Shown here: piece after piece, positions 57,122 to 64,000 of the stretch
Position numbering within the stretch: the first letter of the stretch is position 1
Layout of the letters: each line of letters opens with the position of its first letter
From: Ampelocalamus luodianensis
Taxonomy: Eukaryota; Streptophyta; Magnoliopsida; Poales; Poaceae
DNA length: 64,000 nt
Direction of reading: 5' to 3'
Assembly (NCBI GenBank): GCA_036346255.1
Contig: CM070639.1
Coordinates: 878,001 to 942,000, forward strand
Notes under the pieces: generated by a model
Told to the model about the DNA's origin: nothing
Database searches by the model: none
Seen by the model: only the letters and a program-made list of their open reading frames with translations
Program-made: the position numbers and the translations under genes

Positions 57122-58461
57122 GTAGTGGTGAACCGAACAAGGCACAGCCCGCCGCCTCCTCTGCAGCTAGCAATAGATCCAACGAGAGGGGTGATCCTCG
57201 GTGGCAGCCGACCAGTGTCTATGCATTCTAACTTGGCCTAGGTTTATTGGTCGATCTTTGCATGAAATCTAGGCTCCAACTCCAGCTACAGAGCCATATT
57301 GGTTGGGTTCTAGAGTGATTTCTTTGTTAGTGAAGAGTGGTTTTTGCCTGCTCTGGCTCCAGAGTGATTCCTTTGTAAGTGAAGAGTGATTTTTGCTGCT
57401 ATGTGATGCTGCACGGAAAGATGGTGGAATAGGTAGCGTTTGACTACATGAGCAATTAGTAAAGGAATGCAAGGCAAGGTGTCCCCTAGGATGTCTTTAC
57501 CGGTGTATCCAAAAAAATGTTAATGTCTAATACTCTATATCTTAGCTTGTTTGCCACCAAAATCTAAATGGCACAACAAGAAATCTAGTTAGAGCATGCA
57601 GTTGGCATGTTTGGTGGCTACTCCTGTCAATTGTTCCTGAAAATGGAAGTTCAGCTATAAGAGAAACAAGCTCAAATTAGTGTTCAGGAGGAATATTTCA
57701 CAGATGCCTTCGATAGCTCGATGTGCTCTACCCCTAAATTCAGGCTAGCTCGGTGTGCTCTATCCCTAAATTCAGCCGCTACATTCTGTTCCAAAATTGA
57801 TTTGTTCAGTATGGTTGTCCATGTTAGCAGATTTTTTATGGGTTGATAACCGGACCGTAAGAGATGCTACCTAGGATCAATGATGTAAAGGTATGCTAAC
57901 TTTGTGTTGTTGTTGATATTATAGAATGAAGCTGTGGAATGTTTCTGTTTCATGGTGATCAGCATTACTGGTTCATGGAAGCTTTTATTGCCTTTTTAAG
58001 TTATGCATGTTTTACTGATTTGTACGATTATGCATGTGCAAGCATTGCCATCTCGCTATTATTGGACCAATTTAGGTCTAAATATTGTTGTTTTTGTGCA
58101 GGGTTCACCAGATCAATCTAAATAATTTAATTTAGATCAATCTATATGAGGGTACCACCAATATGGGAGATGGCAAGCAAGGATAGGAACTAGGAAGAAG
58201 TGCAGGGAACAAGGATCTCAACTTGGGCACCTTCAGTAACCATCAGAGCGCAAAGACATCATTTTGTGCAGCTCTAGCTTTCCTTAATAGCATTCTTTTT
58301 GACAAAGGTATTGCCCTTTTGATTAACTTGCTGAGCAATTAGAAGTCTCTATTGAGACATTGAGTAGCAGTGTACCATTCTTTCAAACTTTTGCATTCAA
58401 CCTGCAACTATATAGGAAAAAGAGAAAGTTTTAAGTGTGCATAGAGAAAGAATTTGGAGTC
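57122..58461. other. Intergenic, no gene recognised
   Basis: Contains an imperfect local repeat of AGAGTGATTCCTTTGTAAGTG/AGAGTGATTTCTTTGTTAGTG (57312-57389) and of AGCTCGATGTGCTCTACCCC (57715-57775). No coding domain is recognised. Confidence 0.4.
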
Positions 58462-59125
58462 TTTTTTTCGAGAATGCGCATAAGAGCTGCGCGTCATTCC
58501 ATTAAGAAGAAACAACAAGAATTACAAACACTGGATACACTACAGGCAACCGAAAACGAAAAGAACCTAGAGCAAGAGGGAAGCAACTAGAAGACAGAGA
58601 AGTGCGACCCGAACAGCAGGTTGGGGGACTACTTGCGTCTTGGAAGCACCTCCAAGCAATGAGCTCCTGCCAAGCGCCATTGGCTGAACTCGTCTGAAAT
58701 ACGCTGCAGAAGTAGGTCCACCGAAGAGCTTTTCAGTCTGAAAACATGTGAGTTGCGCTCCTTCCAAATAATCCAGGAGACCAAAATGATAAATAGATCC
58801 AACGCCGCCTTCTACTTCGATTGAAGAGTCCCACGAGCAGCTGCCCAAAAAATCTGCCAAGCTGATCTGACGAGTCAGAGAGAAATTGCGAAGCCTAATC
58901 CTGGCAAAAAAAAATGCAACAAAATTTGCAAAGTGACCGCGCAACAGACAAGGAGATGATCCTCTACCTCCGAAGAATGAAAATAAAAGACGCGGTTGCC
59001 GTGGTTCTGAATGCCTTGTCGTTGCAAGTGATCGGCTGTCCAGCATCGACAGCGTAGGGTGAGACACATGAAAATTTTACATTGCTATGGTTCTCAATGC
59101 CATGTCGTTGCAAGCGCATCTGTAG
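58462..59125 (-). pseudogene. LINE ORF2 3' fragment with zf-RVT remnant and poly-A end
   Basis: On the - strand the sequence ends in a poly-A run (T-run 58462-58468). Upstream of it a frame carries CWTADHLQRQGIQNHGNR and EVEDHLLV.C, the zf-RVT region of plant LINEs, degraded at its zinc ligands. The 5' side is truncated and carries a duplicated 30-bp block (59003-59031 and 59090-59119). It is a different family from the LINE at 1.4-8.9 kb. Confidence 0.7.
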
Positions 59126-60650
59126 GGGGAGAAGGCCCCCTACCGCCGGCCCCCTCCACATCGTCCTCTTCCCTATGCGCGGCCGCTTTCTTCGTCGGTC
59201 GCCGCCCCCCTGTCCCGCGCGAGTCTCGGTGACCTCGGCCCTCCCTGCGTAGGCCTCCTCCCCATGTCCTCCAGCGCCGGCCTTCTCCCTGTGTCCTCCA
59301 TCGCCGGCACTCCTCCCCTCGTCCTCTAGCACCGGCTCGTGTCTTCGGCCTCGTGGAGGTATGATTCGATGACCTTCTCCCTCCAATGTGATATTTTGTT
59401 TTGCTATCATGAAATGTGTCAATTTTGATCGATGTGTGATTGTAGATGAATGTGTGAGTGTACAATAGAAAACCGCAAATTGTTGATGAACTTTTTTCAT
59501 TTGGTCATTGGTGATGTAGATAAGTTGAAGACCGCAAGTTGTGATGATTGTGACAATTTTCTCTTTGCATTGACACGATTGTGATGAATGTTTGTAGGGC
59601 TTTTTCGTCATGCATTGATGAATGTGATGATTGTGACAATTTTCTCTTTGCATTGATGGCAAATTTGTAATGAGTAGGATATTGTTGAACATGCGAGGGG
59701 GAAAAAATGTTGCATCTAAGTCATTAATATCGTATCTACCAGCCTAATGTTCTTGATACATTTTTTCCTTGCGTGGGACATTGATAAAATACACATGATA
59801 CACATACTTTCATTCAAAGCAATGGCTTGACTTTTTAATTTAGAGAAAATTGGAATTTAGAGAAAATTGCACATGATACACATACTTTCATTAAAATGCA
59901 CATGATACACATACTTGCATTCAAAGCAATGTTCTTGATACATTTTTTCTTTGATTATGGCTGGAAAAAAGTTCAGATTTTTTGTAGCAAAGGAGCATGA
60001 CTGAATTTTGTGTCAGTGTAACAATTTTCAATTTCCTACCTTATGTTCATTAATTTAGGACGTGTCTGCTTAAATTATATATTTATAACCATGACTATAT
60101 TGGACTTCCTTTTAGTTAGATTTTGATACCTTTCCTCACCAACCTATATTCAGTTGGGATGTTTTCTTAACCATATCCGGTCTGTTATAGAGAAGTAAAG
60201 ACTTTGCTTAGAACCAAAGATACTTGGACAGAGAGTTAATGTGCAATCCATTTCTATGCACAATGTATTTAGTTTTTGATGTTGCAAAATTTATAAAATT
60301 TCTTAGTTGTATGGATTGTTATGTAATGATATTGGAGCTGAAGTTTTGTGTATTTGCATCTGATGGAGGATGGACAAACTTCTTGTTGTACTTACAAATT
60401 TATAACTGATAGTACTGATGCTATAAAGTCGTTAATGTCCGACAGGACAAAATAAGCTCTAGTATGGAACATATGGCATGCATGCCTCATGACCACTAGG
60501 CAATGCCACTGAAAACAAGTAATGTGCATTTTGCTCAAGCTCTCACCTCATATCCTATAGAATTAGTTTTTCATAAAATAAATTATGAAATGACCTCTAT
60601 AGAAATAAAATAAAGGTTTAAGGCGTAAAAAAGTGACTTACCTCATTTAT
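59126..60650. other. Intergenic with a local direct duplication
   Basis: The first 240 bp are GC-rich, with open frames but no domain. A 33-bp block (59541-59573) is repeated at 59624-59656. The remainder is AT-rich, with repeated ACATGATACACATACTTTCATT words near 59786-59925. Confidence 0.5.
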
Positions 60651-60750
60651 GAATACCAAATTTCCTGAACGAGTGGTTCGTGGCACTCCCGGGCGCGTAG
60701 CTCTGGCGTACCTAGGAACGAAGTCTTGGGCGTACTTAGGAATGGACCCT

Positions 60751-60932
60751 GAGCAGTCCCAAACATGTGGTTTAGGTGGACTCGAGTCAGATCTCTAGCG
60801 TACCTATGCACGTGGATCCAGGATAGTGTAGGTTCACACTCAGAGGCAAGCACTGAGTGGTCCCAAACACGTGGTTTGAGCTGTCTCGAGAACGGGATCT
60901 CGAGCGTAACTGAGCACGAGAGACTCAGATAG
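60751..60932 (+). repeat. Diverged ~103-bp tandem duplication
   Basis: GAGCAGTCCCAAACATGTGG (60751) recurs as GAGTGGTCCCAAACACGTGG (60854), and each unit ends in GATAGTGTAGG. Function unknown. Confidence 0.75.
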
Positions 60933-61064
60933 TGTAGGATTTAGATGTTTTTGCATCTCATTGTTTCTTGGTGTTATTCATTCATTGTGTATGACCTAAC
61001 ACACCTCAATCAAGGATTAATCTCTGCCAGAAAACTTCATTTAACAAGTCCTAATGTTCCACAA

Positions 61065-61280
61065 AAGCTGTTGTGCGGATGTTTGGAGAAGAGGGACTTC
61101 GAGGTCAAGTTGATGGAGCTGTGAGGGCTGACCAATGAACAGGGTAAAAGGTGGTTGGACGAGGTCTTGTAGCAGAAGACTAAGTGGGCACAAGCATACG
61201 ATGAAGGTGGTTGTGGGTATGGTATGATGACAACGAATATCTCAGAGGTGTTCAACAACATTCTTAAGGGCATCCGTGCT
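61065..61280 (+). pseudogene. MULE transposase fragment
   Basis: The frame reads EKRDFEVKLMEL, then after a stop RWLDEVL, a second stop, and KWAQAYDEGGCGYGMMTTNI followed by SEVFNNILKGIRA. This matches the segment after the catalytic core of MuDR-like transposases (compare YGNMMTNISEVYNSDLKGV at 34.8 kb). Two internal stops and no flanking domains mark it as a relic. Confidence 0.75.
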
Positions 61281-61797
61281 ATACACAGTCCTGCCACGCC
61301 AGGGATCCTGGCATGACAAAGCAGTACTGTCATGCTAGGGATACTGATGTGATAGGACTTAGCACTGGAACCCTAGCGTGGTCTTACAACTCCTATAGAA
61401 TAGAGCAAACCCTAGCGTGGCAGCACACTTAGGCCATGCCAGGGCCCTTGGCGTGACAAGACAAGCCCACATAAACCCTATCTCGCTCTCTCTCTGGACC
61501 CTATCTCTCCGATTAACCGACAATTCTCCACCTTAGCAGCTTTTTAGACCAAAATGATCAGACTATGTTGTGATCGTTCTACTTTTCAGAGGGAGATGAC
61601 AACACACTGCCACACAAGCTTTTCAGATTGAAATGACCAGAACTCTGCCTCCTCAGCTTTTCAGACCGAAAAGACCTGACTCTGCCAGCGGGACGTGACC
61701 TCGCTATGGAAAGCACAAAGAGACCAGGCGCGACGCATGGATGCGAAACACATACGTGCCTCATCGTAATGGAGCCGCTACAGTTGCGTCCACTCCC

Positions 61798-61807
61798 ACT
61801 ATAAATA
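61798..61807 (+). promoter_or_regulatory. TATA box upstream of the GRF-like pseudogene
   Basis: ACTATAAATAG lies about 50 bp before the first recognisable codons of the family. The region upstream (61285-61450) contains repeated GCCACGCCAGG/CCTGGCATGAC words. Confidence 0.5.
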
Positions 61808-61849
61808 GGGCGCTTCTCGGCTAGGAACTCCACACCAACAACACTAACT

Positions 61850-62608
61850 AGATAACATAGACAAGGAGAAGGAATGGAAGCGCAATCGCAAGCTTTTGAA
61901 GGACTGGGTGGGTCCTGATGAGACCGCCGCTTGCCATAGGGTGTTTAGTTAGCAGCCTTACATACACTACCCACCTCCTCAATAGCACGATTCCGGATCA
62001 AGCCGCGCCCCCTCCTATGCCCACTGAACGCCCTCCGGAAGGGCCCCCGACAGGGGTGGCGCCACCCCTTTGCTGGTGTCAGGACGCCTGCAAGTGCGTC
62101 AAATCAACCGATGAGTAGACCATTGGACAAGCACTATTGGTGCTGCCCAAACTACGGCACGGACTACCCCGACCGAAGGTTTGACACACAGAGCCATAGG
62201 CAGCTGGTAATGAAATCGTATTTCAGTGTACACCACTATTTTGCTTCTCGTTACACCGTAACCACGTCTCTTTCCCCACCGTAGTCTCCGTTATGCCTAT
62301 GCGACTTCAGCCAGTGGATTGATGACAAGATCCACCCCTACGACATGTGGATGCTGCTGACACGGAAGAGCTGGGCCAAGGAGGACTACGTGGACCGTGA
62401 AAGGTGCCTCAAAGAGCTGCAGGCTAAGATGGAGGAGGAGAAGAAGAGGCGGGAGAGGCTGCGCGAGGAGCAGGACCGCGAGCATGTCAGGCGACGTGAG
62501 GCCGAGAGGATGCGAAAGAGCGAGATTGCGGTGAAAGCTAAGGCGCAAGGCGAGGAGTACAATGCCGATATGTGTCGCATGGGCAAATGGCCACATTCCA
62601 CGCAGTAG
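61850..62608 (+). pseudogene. GRF-type zinc-finger-like TE-associated gene, broken
   Basis: Readable parts in order: KWKRNRKLLKDWVGPDETAA-like start (about 61865-61930), PPLCWCQDACKC (about 62062-62100), then after a one-base frame change KHYWCCPNYGTDYPDRRFD (about 62130-62185). A GTAATG donor and CCGTAG acceptor (62208-62284) suggest an intron. The last exon gives LCLCDFSQWIDDKI and a long charged helix (LKELQAKMEEEKKRRERLRE and onward) ending at TAG after WPHSTQ. C-x-C ... Y-x-C-P ... C-x-F-x-W is the GRF zinc-finger spacing. Such genes are a large TE-linked family in rice; their role is unknown. Confidence 0.6.
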
Positions 62609-64000
62609 TTCAACCCTCTTTGTCCATATGTCCCATGTATTTCTAATTTTCGAAATGCATGCGTGTACCGTCCTTAGTTCGTTAGCGTGCATGCCATGTA
62701 ACCCCTTTATCGGATTAACTATCGTGTTGTTATCGTTATGCCATTTCTCAAAAGTTCTCCACCGTGTATGAATTGCCTAGTGCATCGCAATATCACTTAC
62801 CTTCCTACTTACGAATCATTGCTACCTCAATCGTCCTCACAAAATTCTTTAGAAATTTACCGCACTACAACAACATACGACGATCACAAAATGTTATTGC
62901 GAGTCTAACAGATTTCGTACCCTTAAGAATATACGAAAATCACAAGCGGACCAACCAACCTTGTCACCACCCTTTTATTTCCACAAAAATTAACAACCTA
63001 CAAACAAGTGTACATACATTCAAATAATTTTCCTGAGTTGTACGAGGGGAAAACCACCTCAATGTTTCTAGGGGGGACATTGTTTAACCACATCTATCCC
63101 AATAAGCTATCTATCGAATCGTTGCAATTGATGCTCGATCTCCAAGTAAAGGAAGAGATCTTCGAAAAGTAGGTTTTCATGATCCGATAAAATTCAATTT
63201 CAAAGCTTGCCTCTTCACAACCAAAACATGAGTTACAATAAAAGGTAATTAATTTGGATCGGAATGGTGAATCGAGAATTGAAATTCCATAATTCAAGTT
63301 CAAATTAAATTCAACCATGACCTTAATTCAAAATTTAGAAATCCAAATTCAATTAATTCAAAATTTAGAAATTCAAATTCAATTACGCATGTAAAAACGA
63401 AAAGCGAAGTCAGCACTGTCATGCCAACTATAATGGCGCCATGAGTGATGATGTTACAGATGCCACACAAGCCCTCCACACTGGCACGACGCGCGGCCGA
63501 GGGCTTGCATGGCAGCTTTGGCCATGTCGCGATACGCGGCGTGACAACACAGTTTGGCCACGCTACGGGTGATGACGTGGTCAAATGGATCATAATTGGA
63601 AATAAAGTTCGCGAGGGGTTAACTTTAAAATAATATTTTTAAAAATTAATTAATAAAAAATTCCAGATATGATGCATAGTGCTTACTGTTATTAATTTTA
63701 AGATCTCTGTACTCTTATTAAGCAATCATTAGCTGTCCTTGGTAAGTGGATGAGGCATATAAGTGAACGTTCTATCATGGTCCATTACATAAGTTCTTAT
63801 TTTCGGTTGCTTGCACCCTGCTCATTGTAGTGTGGCGAAATTCTGCAAACTGTTCAGTGACCTATTAATTTAAGGCTAACTTAGGTGCGAGAGATTTATG
63901 CTGTTGTCATAGGCTGCCCATTAGATTAGATTCAGCTAGCTATTTTCCTATGAAAATAGTTGAAATGAGAAGCAACGCAGTTATTTTCGTCCACATCTTT
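62609..64000. other. AT-rich intergenic, no gene recognised
   Basis: A 31-bp imperfect direct repeat built on AATTCAAAATTTAGAAATTC occurs at about 63326-63388. A GC-rich patch lies at 63480-63560. Nothing coding is supportable. Confidence 0.45.

Noticed and set aside
59094..59692. 242-codon - strand frame running into the LINE zf-RVT remnant
   Set aside because: The upstream half is AT-rich or GC-rich low-complexity sequence with no domain. The fusion to LINE sequence looks accidental.

Overview
The window is nuclear DNA from a grass, most probably rice (Oryza). The evidence is a GC-rich, two-exon NPF transporter gene typical of Poaceae coding style, Stowaway- and Tourist-type MITEs, a SMART-type miniature LTR element, long-TIR Mutator elements carrying host gene pieces, a CACTA end with ACAGACGGTTC hairpins, and large LTR retrotransposons. 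The species is an inference; no bacterial, organellar or viral gene organisation is seen.

Only one gene looks intact: a nitrate/peptide transporter of the NPF (NRT1/PTR) family, exons 18081-18252 and 19742-21393, + strand, with its own TATA box. The rest is repeats and broken gene pieces.

Layout. 1-1402: AT/GC mixed sequence ending in a CACTA-like terminus. 1408-8884: remains of a LINE ORF2, split in frame by a 6.35-kb Copia element (1844-8196, target duplication GATAC). 8885-12810: intergenic, with a tRNA-like relic, a duplicated 0.3-kb segment and a small foldback element. 12811-14454: LTR-like element (solo LTR). 14610-14885: SMART/TRIM element. 16361-16500: 48-bp tandem repeat. 17968-21600: the NPF gene. 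22606-27159: two exons of a spastin-like AAA ATPase (- strand) separated by a 3.7-kb LTR-like insertion that itself holds a Tourist-like MITE; the fragment stops at a CACTA terminus at 27321. 29734-35523: a MULE transposase pseudogene split by a 3.2-kb LTR-like insertion (TSD GTACT). 36525-42526: a Tat-lineage Gypsy element on the - strand (TSD AGGCG), internally deleted, with an antisense accessory reading frame. 44747-49453: a - strand Copia element, internally deleted. 50002-51828: a second member of the 12.8-kb solo-LTR family, opposite strand. 52580-54600: a Pack-MULE with a captured WNK-kinase fragment. 55070-57121: another LTR-like element. 58462-59125: a LINE 3' end on the - strand. 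61065-62608: a MULE transposase scrap and a GRF-zinc-finger-like pseudogene.

The elements do not form one functional system. They record successive nested insertions around a single living gene. The most informative observations are the four exact target duplications that let the pre-insertion sequence be read, the captured WNK and AAA-ATPase exons, the antisense ORF in the Tat element, and two pairs of unexplained duplicated segments (10.6/27.9 kb and 43.4/49.7 kb).
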